Assembly (NCBI GenBank): GCA_903995115.1
Contig: LR877147.1
Span: 964,001 to 1,028,000 of the forward strand
Length of the DNA: 64,000 bases
Source: Angomonas deanei
Lineage: Eukaryota; Euglenozoa; Kinetoplastea; Trypanosomatida; Trypanosomatidae
Direction of reading: 5' to 3'
Part shown: positions 40,201-48,684 of the stretch, in pieces
How positions within the stretch are numbered: the stretch's first letter is position 1
How the letters are laid out: each line of letters opens with the position of its first letter
The notes under the pieces: generated by a model
What the model was told of the DNA's origin: nothing
What the model saw: only the letters and a program-made list of their open reading frames with translations
Databases searched by the model: none
Program-made: the position numbers and the translations under genes

Positions 40201-43200
40201 CCGCACGGCCAACAGTCGCACCTTGTTGACAAAGACAATATCGGCAGTGGCGTTCTTGCTCCCATTTCGGTACTTATTCATCATGTCTCGCTGCAGTAAC
40301 GCGCGTACTTTGGCGCTTCCGTGTAGCTCCGCAATATTCGCCGTCAGACCAGACTTTCCGTCGGAGGGAGGGGTGAGCACCCACGTAATACGGTGTAGGA
40401 AGCCGTCCATCACGCGGTCCGCCTGACAGTGTTTCGCCAGGAATGAGAACCCCTGCACGGCGCGGTTCGACTTCACCTCCACCATCTTGCTCATCAGCTC
40501 CGCCTGCTCCTTCTCGTGTCCAATGTCACCGAGGTAGTCATCAAGGAAGATGAGCATGAGGTCATCCATGATTTCCGTTAGGCAGGTGACACCGAATTGA
40601 AAGTCAAAGTTGGTCTTACCAGACGCGTTGGTCAGTTGATTTATAATTTCTTCCTCTTCCAACGCGAGCCGTTCTTCCTCGGTCATCTCCAGACGCTTCC
40701 GCTTCGTCTCCGCCTCATTGTCCTCCTCTGGTTCGTCTGCCTCTTCCGTGTGGACCTTCTTCTCCCGCTTCGTGAGAACCTCCTGCACGGGATCGAGCAC
40801 CTCACCAGAGGTAGCAGCTCGCTTCTCGCCGTGATGGGATGGGGTCGCAACGAGTGCGTTTTGAGGGTCGTACAACTGATAGAGCAGCGTCACCACCGTG
40901 TAGCCCAACACATGCAGCTGATAACCATGGACGAGGTTATCCTTCAACTTGTGAATGAGGAATTTCAGCTTAGCCGGTCCCGTCTCCTGTAGTATAATGC
41001 CCAATATCCGTCGTGCGCTCTCGCGGTGTTTGTCGTTCTTGGTGCGCAGCCGCTTCACCAACCAGTCGAGGAGCGTCTCCACGTAGAGGTTGAACTTTTC
41101 TTCGGAAAAGTGTTTGGCGATCTTGACAATCGCAATCGCCACCGGCAGCTGTAGAATAGCATTCTTTGTCACCGCGTTATTTTCGTGTTCCATCTGTCTC
41201 CTCACATTGGCAATACTGTGCAGATTACCCTTCTTCCCGTCAACAATACCCAACACCTTCTTGCCACTCTTCTCGTCTTCATTGATGTAGGCGTACAATT
41301 GGGGAATAATGTCCGTTTCCAACACCCGTGAGATCTTTGCCCTCTTGAACTCTTTCGCTTTCTGCATCACCTCCTGTCGTACCTGTTCATCCTCGTCCTC
41401 CACATCATTGTCGTCGTCCTCGTCGTGGTCGGATTCCTCCACAGTGGCCGGTTTTTCTTCATTGACACTGTCCTCCAGAAAGTGAAAGCTATTTAACACC
41501 TGCACCACACCGCGCAACATGGGCATTCGCAGGGAGGCGTTTAGCTTGGCGTTACTGAGGAATAACGTGAGCACTCGGTGGTACCCATCCCATGGGAGAT
41601 GTTCCGCAATCGTGGACACGGTGAGTAGGACCGCATCACAATAACCCTTGGCACGACCCTCTGTCATGTTAGGGAGCTGTCGCTTACCTTGTGCAAAGTC
41701 TTTTACCGCCGCGATGAGAAAGGGAATAAACACCCGCAGTAAATCACGCACATTCATGTGACTGACCTCTTTACGAAGATAGGCGAGCGCGTTCAGTCTG
41801 TTCTTGGGCTGCTGGTGGTTGATATTCTTGTAAAAGTTCCAATCCACGTTTGGCGTGTACAGCGCGGCGAAACTGGGGAAGTAGGAAGCAAAGTACTGAC
41901 CGAGGATCTCACAGGAGGCCATGTGCTCATGACGGACAAGAGTGTCCTTCGCGACGATACCTCGCCGGAAGGAGTGCAATATTTCCTTGCGAATAACCTC
42001 ATTGAGAATTAACACCTCGTAGTTTTTAAAGACCGCAGGTGTCAACAGCTTATCCTCGGCGCGGCGCTTGTGCTTCAGGTGCGCGGCCATCCCGGAGACG
42101 GACACATACCGTGCCATCGCCTTCAACGTCTGCGCGGCAAACGCGCGGATCGTCTTTTCCGTATCACGCAGAAAGAACATGACGTTCGCCGCCAACACCT
42201 GAAACGCCTCCGAACACAAAAACGGCGCATAACGCTGATCGGTCACGAGTTCAATCCGCTCATCTTCCCCATAGACACGCTCCCGACGGACGGCGCGGCT
42301 TCCGTTGCCATCCTCCAGCAATTGCTTCAGGGAAGGGGAGGGTGCCTGAGGTGCACCAGCGCTGGTCGCCTCCGCACTCTTGTCCAGGGTGAAGAATTTG
42401 ACGAGGGTGTTGAAGGCGTGATAGCGGGCCTCAAAGTCGTACCGCTCAAAGGAGTTGTCCTCGAACTTGTTCAGCAAGGAAACGGCCCGACTAACGCCGA
42501 CGAACTGACTCGCGTAGCAGTCGACCACTTTATTGGTCACCGCTCCTTGTTTAACTTCTTCCGTGAAAAGAGCCTGCTCGTGACGCGACGCCACTTGCTT
42601 CACATCCAACTTGGTGATCATGAGGTTGAAGATACGGCACAACTTCTCCCGTGCCTCGGGGTGGTTCATCACGTTGAAAATGTGCACAAACGGCAGATAA
42701 TGACGAGAAATGTCAATGACTTCAATTTGGGTGCAAAGGTCTTCCAGAATCGTACATGACATGCGCAACATGGCATTGTCGGCGACACAGATAGGGTGCA
42801 GGACGAAGCGCAGGGACACCTCCAACAGACGTTCCATCATGAAGGAGAGGGAGGTGTCGGACGTTGTCTGTAGCTCCTCCTTGGTCAAGAGAGACACCGT
42901 TTGAATAATCTCCTTCCACATATTGGAGGTGAAGGACATGACGGAGTGACGAGCGTTTTTATTGGACTGATTCGACTTGTCGTTCTTTCGTTTGATGCCC
43001 TCGTCGTTGCCGTCCGCACTCTGCTCGACGACCCCACCGTCACTTTCCATTCCCTTCACAATCAATGCGTAAATCTGGGAGAAGATCCCGAACATGTGCG
43101 GCTTCACAAAGCTGTCGCGCAGGGTGGTCGTCTTCCCGTCCGCAAGGGAGCGGAACGAGTAGGAGGCTTGCTTGAGAATATCGGTGACACACCGCAGGCC

Positions 43201-46200
43201 AACAAACACCGCGTCAGAAGACGCCTTGTGCACCTTGAACTGCTTGCCCCCCACATCGGAGGGACCACTCACGGAGAAGATTTCTCCCAGTGTGTGCACC
43301 ACTTCCTGTGCGAAGGACGGCAGCAGTGGCTGCAGCGCAGGCTCCCCCACCCAAGTCGTCACGAGCTTCAGCATGGGAGACTGTGTCTCTGTTCTGGATT
43401 CCCCATCCGCGGAGAGTATCGTCTGTCGCTCGCTCAAGTGCGTAATAAACCGACCAAACAGCGAGGCGTGTACGTTCTTCGTCTGCCCCACATCATCGCG
43501 AATAGAAGAGGCGACAATATCGGGAAACTGCTCCGACAGGGCGAGCACCACGCGTACGGCGGACTTGCGAATACGCGCCACATTCTTGTTGAGCGATTTG
43601 CTGTGAGCAATGGTGAACAGTGTACCGTTACACCACTTGGTGAGGCGCTCCCGTTCGTTGGTGTCGGTGATGGGACTGTTCGTTTGATTAATCATCCCGA
43701 GCAGTTTCTCCACTGGCTCTCGCAGCTGAGACTTACAGGCAAACAGATAGGCATTGAGGGAGAGCTGCACACAGGTGTAGGCGTAGTCCTGAAAGCGCTG
43801 ACCCGCTGCAGCCAACAGTGCCTCCAACATTTTGAGGGCATCCACAATTTGGCGTAGTAGTCGGTCCACCTTGCGCATCGTCCCCCAACCCAACGAGCCG
43901 TACCCCGTCAGCACCTGCTGGTTCCACCAGGGTAAAAAGTCGACGTCTAGCTTGGGGGATTCTCCTTCTGCAGTGTGACTGCGTTCAAAGGTGACCTTGG
44001 AAAACAACAAACGCTCCACCAGAGGGTTGAGCACCTGCACGAGGGCGGCATCTCTGGTAGTGGAATCGGCCTCAATGTGGGTGATAAAAGCGAGCAACCT
44101 TCTGCTCAGGACGGCCTGATCACGCAGCTTGTTCTTACTAACCCGTGCCGTGAGTCTGGGAAGGGCGATGAGAAGTGCCGTCGAAATGTAGATGGTTCTG
44201 TCCTCCACTGGAATGTCCGTCTCGACGTGGAAGGTGGAGAGGAAGTGAAAGAGTGTCTTCATGTTGCTGTCGCAATAAGGCAGCAGCTGCTTGTAGTACG
44301 TCGAATAAGGAAACACTTTCAGCCGCCGCAAGTTTTCCACTGCCGCCCGTTGCAAGCGACTGTTGCTGTACGAGCAGTAATAACTGAATAGTTGGATTTG
44401 CTTTTCGCTCCGTGCCTTAAGCGAGTCGGTCGCGGCTGTACCGTAGAGAGAGGAGAAGCGCTTCAGTTCATTTGGGGTGAGCACCGTGGAGGGGGCGTGG
44501 CTGCACGCCTGCATGGCGAGGACAATCCGCTCATCTACATTACGGAGCTGAGAGAGTCCGTCCGGGTGCTCTCCCTGGTGAATGAGAATGAGCTCCTCCA
44601 CCAGACTCTCGGTCAGCTCCAGCTTGCGGTCTAGCGGGGCGCTGTTCTTCATCATATCGGCCAAACCCTTCAAGAAATTCTCCGCCAGTGTCGATCGATC
44701 GGTAGACTGTTTTTCCATATTGTACTTGGCCTTCCTGTCCATTCCTTTACCAGTTGTGCTGCAGTGCTTCTTCCAGGAGATGACCTCTCCCTCGTTGGTG
44801 ACGAGTGTGGAGAAGGTGAGGGACGACGTGGTGTACGCATTGGAGGAGAACACCTGACTCACCAGGGCCCCACTGGAGTGCCGCTGCTGGTCGGTCCAGG
44901 CAATGAAGTACGGACAGGGGAGATTCTCTAAAGATAGCTCCAGCTGCCCGACACTAACGTCCTGTGCGTTGGCCTCCTCCATGGATGCTAGGTTAACCGC
45001 CGACTCGTACACACTTTGCTTCTCATGCGTCACGACATCACCAAAGACGAGAAGGCGGGCGTAGTGGCGAACTACTGTTTCCCATACGACGGGCGACAAC
45101 TTTTTCTTTTTGGTCATTTCCTCCGTCACCTCCTCACCGCCTTCCTCGTCCTTGGCATTTGCATCTGGCCACGTCTTTTCCTGGCGGACCAGGGAGACCA
45201 ACGTACCGAGGGCGATGGGCCACGCCATGGCAAACTTCAGGTGGAGTAGACCAATCATACTGCGCGCCACAATAATACGCTGCAGCGGGTGCACCATCAC
45301 GCCTCTCTCCGCGTCAAACGAGATTTTGGCGAGGGCCTCCTTCAGACCATTGAGGTCCCCTACCTGAGACAGCGGGTTGAACTCCTCCGCTTTTTGCAGC
45401 GAGGCGAGACAGGCGGCATTCACGGTATGCAGTCCTTCCTTTTCCCAGTCCACGAGCGCACCTTCGGCGGGCCCACTTCCTACACCAAAGACAATACCGG
45501 ACTGACTAAGGAGGCGCAACAGGCGTAACGACAGCAGACGCAGTCGCTGCATGGGTGAGGTTAAACACTCGGTCAGCACATCTAATAGCAGTTCCCGCTG
45601 TTGGTCGACGGTGAGAGAGTCCTTCAGAAGCTGCAATAGTTCTAACGTGGAGCGGCGCACCGCACTACCTTCCGTGTAACCCAAGGCATGAACGAGCGAC
45701 TCTAACAATAGTTCCGTGGCCTGCAGCAGACGGGTGCGATCCACGTCTGTCCGCCCGCTGGCACTACGAAATTGAGACGCCAAGATGTGTATAGTCTCCC
45801 CCAAGTGATGAAAGTTGTGCTTCCCCTCCTTGCCTTTTCCCTTCTTCCGTGCAGCACCAGAGGAGAGATGCACCAACAGTGCAGCGATTTGGGCATGCAG
45901 GGCGGAGTACACGGTGCTGGTGGAAGTTTCACTAAAGTTGTCCCCTTTCCCAATGCACACCGAAAGTACTTTCTGCAGAGCCTCTTCGAGGGCTGTCTTT
46001 TTTTCATTATCTGGCAAAATAAAGACGAGCGTTATCAGCGTCGACAAGTACTGCGCTGCGGTTTCCTTATCCTCGTGACTACTAGAAGGGGCGCGGCTGG
46101 TTTCCAGAAAGAGTTGCGAAAACTGCAAAATAAACTCTTGGAGCATTTCTGAAATATCTTCTTCTCCCGATTTGGGGCCGTTTGGCGCATTTTTCTTGAT

Positions 46201-48456
46201 CGTTCTCGCTCGCATGAGCTGACGAAGGGGAGAGCTAGACATGTGCCGTGTTCGGTCATTGGCAATGGCAGCGAACAGAACAGACCGCTCCACGAGTCGT
46301 CGTGACTTCAACGAGTCGACGGTGTGGTGAAAGAAGCAGCGGAGTGATTGATGAAGCGTGGTGCAGCCGGACTTCAAGTACCAACTACCGATGGCGTGTA
46401 GCACTGTAATGGCAAACGGGGTTAACATGGAGGGAATGCGCTTCTCCTGCTCTTCCCCTCCTTCCTCCATGTAGGCCTCCTCCCTGTCCTGCAAACGGCG
46501 GCGCACATCGAGCCCTATCTCTGCCATACGACGCTCTTCTTCGAGACAGAAGGCGTAGTTTTTCTGGAACACATCCTGCGCAAAGGCGAGGAGCACCTGC
46601 TGGGATTGCTCCTGTACGGTGTCACTGGTGTGCGTGGCGAGCTGTAGGAGTAGGTCGACCGCTGCTTTGGCTGCGGGGAGAAACAACTTTTGCTTCTTGA
46701 GGGTAAAGGCGAGTGCCTTGTCCGAGTCGAGCGCTACCGTGGAGTCCGTCTCGGAGTAGGGACTAAGGCAAAGCGGCAAGACAGACTTGAGGACGGTGGC
46801 GGCAAGCGATACGGCGTCGTGACACTCCTTCTCCCCGTCCTGTTTAGAAACAGACGAGAGCGCTGCCACTAAAAACTGTGCAAAAGGCTGTAAGTTCGAC
46901 TGCAACTCATGACTGTCATTCCAGAGCAAGCAGTTGAAGCTAAACAGGAGGTCGCCGCACATGCTGATGTGCTGCACTTGCGCGCTTTTACTCAGACACG
47001 CGATCACTGCAGAGAGCAGACGGTGCGTGGGCACCATCTCCCGCTCCCTACCAATCCCATTCGTCTCTTCCATGGGGATCTCCTCTTCCTCCTCGGATAG
47101 GTTCTCCAGCGCTTTGAGGGAATTCTTGCGGGTCTCGTGCAACACCGTCGTGAACGCTCGACGAAGGACGGCGCTGCCAACCTCGCGCAGCAAGAGTGGA
47201 TGGTGGTGGCCCTCTTGGCGGAATGCCGTTTCTAAAAAGTCACACTCCTTCTCATTAATGCTACCATTGCTAGTAATGACACGTCGCACTTCCTCCTCGT
47301 TTAGGAGACCGAAACAGACCAGGAGATACACATAGTAGTACTCAAAGGAGGAACTAAGCGAGCCTTTGATACCTCGGAAGAGGTCCGCCGCGAGTGACGC
47401 CAGACCGTCCACGACCGGATCGACTGGGAGATCGGCTTGAATGTATTCTTCCAGGGTGAAGACACTATCGACAGCGCCATCTTGCACTACCACGTCGGTC
47501 GACTGTTTCTCTTTTTCATCCGCCTCACTTGCTTCATCATCTTCCTCCTCCTCGTCTTCCTCATCGTCACCACTCCCAGTCTTTTCACTTATCTTGTTTT
47601 GCTGAAATTTTTCAAAAGCGGTCTCCAGTGGGTTCATGGAGGCCTCCACAATGATGTGCAGCATCGGCCGGCACATACGCGTCAGGTACGCTAACAACTC
47701 TCCGGTGAGACGCCGAATGTAGTCTCGCGTGTCGTACCACTGGGAGATGTAGCGACGGACGATGCGCTCGACGAGTAGGCGGTGCGTCGGCTCGGTCCAG
47801 TACGTCATCAGCTCCCTACACCAGGCCGCCTGCACGGAGAACACCAGTTGCAGACGGGTGGTGTCGGGTATGATCTGTCCTTTCCCGTCAAACAAACCAG
47901 CGTGGATGGCGGACTGAAATATCTCAAAGTAGGGAAAGAACTTTTCCTTCATGTCTCTCGCGAAGGCGATCGTTAGACGGGCAAACGCCTCGAACGCCTC
48001 TGTGCTCTCTCCCCTAGACTCTAATCCGGTCTCCTCCTCCTCCTCCGCATGACGCTTCTGCTTGTCTTTTTGTAAAATCTCCTTCTTGTGCTGCACCTTG
48101 CTCGTGCTGAACTGACCGCTATGTCGCTCCAACAGAATTCGGATCAACCGTTCCGCTATTTCCTTGTGGTGCATCTGGAACAGATTGTGGGTTTCGCACA
48201 GTGGAGTGGTTTCGTACCGAAATGTTTTGAAATCCTTTGAGCTGTGTGACAGCATTTGCTCGTTTAGTTCCAGATAGAACGCGGGGCGTTGGTCTAGCTC
48301 GTCGGTGGTGGCGGTGTGCGGGGGTGCACCCGCCGCTAAGGTGAGGGAGACATTTCCCAATATCGTGTGCCCCACACCGATACGCACATGCTCAACCGCG
48401 TGACGAAATATTTTATTTTTTCCAGTCAGACTTTGACCTTTTCCCTTTGGAGGCAT
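37204..48456 (-). CDS. UTP20: UTP20, small-subunit processome / U3 snoRNP HEAT-repeat scaffold
   Basis: A single uninterrupted frame of 3750 residues from ATG 48456-48454 (MPPKGKGQSLTGKNKIFRHA). The sequence is HEAT-like helical repeats throughout. Recognisable UTP20 segments are the N-terminal DFKTFRYETTPLCETHNLF region, a central IIPQLYAYI, a block with RRILGIILQETG and HGYQLHVLGYTVVTLLYQLY, and FLDDYLGDIGHEKEQAELMS with the following EVKSNRAVQGF. Acidic, low-complexity inserts (around EEPEEASDQEEAEENDEEA) interrupt the helices. The end is basic (KVLKRNRHERSKAK), fitting nucleolar location. UTP20 (about 2500 residues in yeast, 2800 in human) scaffolds early 40S assembly; this copy is about 1000 residues longer, so it carries large insertions. 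Confidence 0.88.
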   Translation of the reverse strand: MPPKGKGQSLTGKNKIFRHAVEHVRIGVGHTILGNVSLTLAAGAPPHTATTDELDQRPAFYLELNEQMLSHSSKDFKTFRYETTPLCETHNLFQMHHKEIAERLIRILLERHSGQFSTSKVQHKKEILQKDKQKRHAEEEEETGLESRGESTEAFEAFARLTIAFARDMKEKFFPYFEIFQSAIHAGLFDGKGQIIPDTTRLQLVFSVQAAWCRELMTYWTEPTHRLLVERIVRRYISQWYDTRDYIRRLTGELLAYLTRMCRPMLHIIVEASMNPLETAFEKFQQNKISEKTGSGDDEEDEEEEDDEASEADEKEKQSTDVVVQDGAVDSVFTLEEYIQADLPVDPVVDGLASLAADLFRGIKGSLSSSFEYYYVYLLVCFGLLNEEEVRRVITSNGSINEKECDFLETAFRQEGHHHPLLLREVGSAVLRRAFTTVLHETRKNSLKALENLSEEEEEIPMEETNGIGREREMVPTHRLLSAVIACLSKSAQVQHISMCGDLLFSFNCLLWNDSHELQSNLQPFAQFLVAALSSVSKQDGEKECHDAVSLAATVLKSVLPLCLSPYSETDSTVALDSDKALAFTLKKQKLFLPAAKAAVDLLLQLATHTSDTVQEQSQQVLLAFAQDVFQKNYAFCLEEERRMAEIGLDVRRRLQDREEAYMEEGGEEQEKRIPSMLTPFAITVLHAIGSWYLKSGCTTLHQSLRCFFHHTVDSLKSRRLVERSVLFAAIANDRTRHMSSSPLRQLMRARTIKKNAPNGPKSGEEDISEMLQEFILQFSQLFLETSRAPSSSHEDKETAAQYLSTLITLVFILPDNEKKTALEEALQKVLSVCIGKGDNFSETSTSTVYSALHAQIAALLVHLSSGAARKKGKGKEGKHNFHHLGETIHILASQFRSASGRTDVDRTRLLQATELLLESLVHALGYTEGSAVRRSTLELLQLLKDSLTVDQQRELLLDVLTECLTSPMQRLRLLSLRLLRLLSQSGIVFGVGSGPAEGALVDWEKEGLHTVNAACLASLQKAEEFNPLSQVGDLNGLKEALAKISFDAERGVMVHPLQRIIVARSMIGLLHLKFAMAWPIALGTLVSLVRQEKTWPDANAKDEEGGEEVTEEMTKKKKLSPVVWETVVRHYARLLVFGDVVTHEKQSVYESAVNLASMEEANAQDVSVGQLELSLENLPCPYFIAWTDQQRHSSGALVSQVFSSNAYTTSSLTFSTLVTNEGEVISWKKHCSTTGKGMDRKAKYNMEKQSTDRSTLAENFLKGLADMMKNSAPLDRKLELTESLVEELILIHQGEHPDGLSQLRNVDERIVLAMQACSHAPSTVLTPNELKRFSSLYGTAATDSLKARSEKQIQLFSYYCSYSNSRLQRAAVENLRRLKVFPYSTYYKQLLPYCDSNMKTLFHFLSTFHVETDIPVEDRTIYISTALLIALPRLTARVSKNKLRDQAVLSRRLLAFITHIEADSTTRDAALVQVLNPLVERLLFSKVTFERSHTAEGESPKLDVDFLPWWNQQVLTGYGSLGWGTMRKVDRLLRQIVDALKMLEALLAAAGQRFQDYAYTCVQLSLNAYLFACKSQLREPVEKLLGMINQTNSPITDTNERERLTKWCNGTLFTIAHSKSLNKNVARIRKSAVRVVLALSEQFPDIVASSIRDDVGQTKNVHASLFGRFITHLSERQTILSADGESRTETQSPMLKLVTTWVGEPALQPLLPSFAQEVVHTLGEIFSVSGPSDVGGKQFKVHKASSDAVFVGLRCVTDILKQASYSFRSLADGKTTTLRDSFVKPHMFGIFSQIYALIVKGMESDGGVVEQSADGNDEGIKRKNDKSNQSNKNARHSVMSFTSNMWKEIIQTVSLLTKEELQTTSDTSLSFMMERLLEVSLRFVLHPICVADNAMLRMSCTILEDLCTQIEVIDISRHYLPFVHIFNVMNHPEAREKLCRIFNLMITKLDVKQVASRHEQALFTEEVKQGAVTNKVVDCYASQFVGVSRAVSLLNKFEDNSFERYDFEARYHAFNTLVKFFTLDKSAEATSAGAPQAPSPSLKQLLEDGNGSRAVRRERVYGEDERIELVTDQRYAPFLCSEAFQVLAANVMFFLRDTEKTIRAFAAQTLKAMARYVSVSGMAAHLKHKRRAEDKLLTPAVFKNYEVLILNEVIRKEILHSFRRGIVAKDTLVRHEHMASCEILGQYFASYFPSFAALYTPNVDWNFYKNINHQQPKNRLNALAYLRKEVSHMNVRDLLRVFIPFLIAAVKDFAQGKRQLPNMTEGRAKGYCDAVLLTVSTIAEHLPWDGYHRVLTLFLSNAKLNASLRMPMLRGVVQVLNSFHFLEDSVNEEKPATVEESDHDEDDDNDVEDEDEQVRQEVMQKAKEFKRAKISRVLETDIIPQLYAYINEDEKSGKKVLGIVDGKKGNLHSIANVRRQMEHENNAVTKNAILQLPVAIAIVKIAKHFSEEKFNLYVETLLDWLVKRLRTKNDKHRESARRILGIILQETGPAKLKFLIHKLKDNLVHGYQLHVLGYTVVTLLYQLYDPQNALVATPSHHGEKRAATSGEVLDPVQEVLTKREKKVHTEEADEPEEDNEAETKRKRLEMTEEERLALEEEEIINQLTNASGKTNFDFQFGVTCLTEIMDDLMLIFLDDYLGDIGHEKEQAELMSKMVEVKSNRAVQGFSFLAKHCQADRVMDGFLHRITWVLTPPSDGKSGLTANIAELHGSAKVRALLQRDMMNKYRNGSKNATADIVFVNKVRLLAVRVARNLMVNPTMDVEQSFRQVLRLVQKHNAVRDEKIAAFEAKDGTRRIRGNAHTVIHKAERKTYKEKLENTFLIPKTPDRVDLDFSSHTVLNTQQKTKLRVYKGRYGKELQEAAKDFYREDPTTAVVLDTVDEFLLKYLLSMLKHVLGIGKEKKYSKAAVQLDVLRKQKEKLVTQEEKEEPEEASDQEEAEENDEEAEDELDRFADAQELSTTKKGSKTKDLTMLFTEGHKEILEELVPAVLQTLKGEGSDAVVAMALDSLLALASLRPSLESVKSLGEDLFLTVLIFFERGGHIKQRAMRVCASVLSHSGFELSDDLAKRLVLLCRAEIVQRSTFLPVSLSLLYAVLGRHIMITEIYEMIDLVTELLVHMANKLNVRRLCVSVLVRFLTEYKMTAQKYKSHLELFVKNLDFPTLSGRLGLLDLLESLILHLPTVVLRQEVSLLFVPLSAMLTSCEWKEGREKAGQVMQLLATNAGLDVIAPLLSASLTPDNARPVRTMAMQTWATILLTLSSQLYTTVGGSKSAKKITEDDDEAVRIADPEDQQQFLSATGWSIPHILAGCCVDQYSAHKERLANQQKKRTGKAVKVDAIVLTGEEREKAELTGWTYVYYSLRCVESLVKAAPFVIYPLVAETLIPHLAHVLSGHAHRWVRGAAWRLLTHYFYTVVEEHMSILSEEVSPIAEEEGEESAANHLPYCVVCTGESTEVKDKMIKVFTQYASLTRSLLDRVAASDVKNEKYMAHEMMQDKGRTSLIKLMLFTTRATTRVALDMLTHLPADQEEVHAVIEKQFSTYDKQLAAVTGPVVKRGSVKGFMVRCATLCQYLGGAVSLLPRKEEDSDEAYLEKVTYLYGPTAMNLLPQLQKVILPFLFAVLHSATAEVSERLHGYAMNTIQLIERQIEERQAQLDQVPATTEKDVSPNSKKRKRPAETETAPAKRLKSDKGTTAPVKEGETAVSVRDILTLLQTGTAVSRNVKKEKLIRKETQKVLKRNRHERSKAK

Positions 48457-48684
48457 TTTTTTTCTGTTTTTTTTTTTTTTTTGTCTACAAGGATAAGAAC
48501 CGTAAAAATAAAAAAAAGAAACCTTTTTAAAAAAAAAATGGAAAGAAGTATGTGGAGGGATGAACACCACACACAACAGAACAACACAAACACATCATCA
48601 CAAAAGAAGAAACTAAACGACAATAGACGATCGGAAGTGGACTATACAAGTCTATGGAGAATAAATCGCAATGGATTTACTTTT

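Noticed and set aside
37204-48456. Several + strand frames of 130-320 codons opposite UTP20
   Set aside because: They are antisense shadows in GC-rich coding sequence and show no domain or conserved start context.
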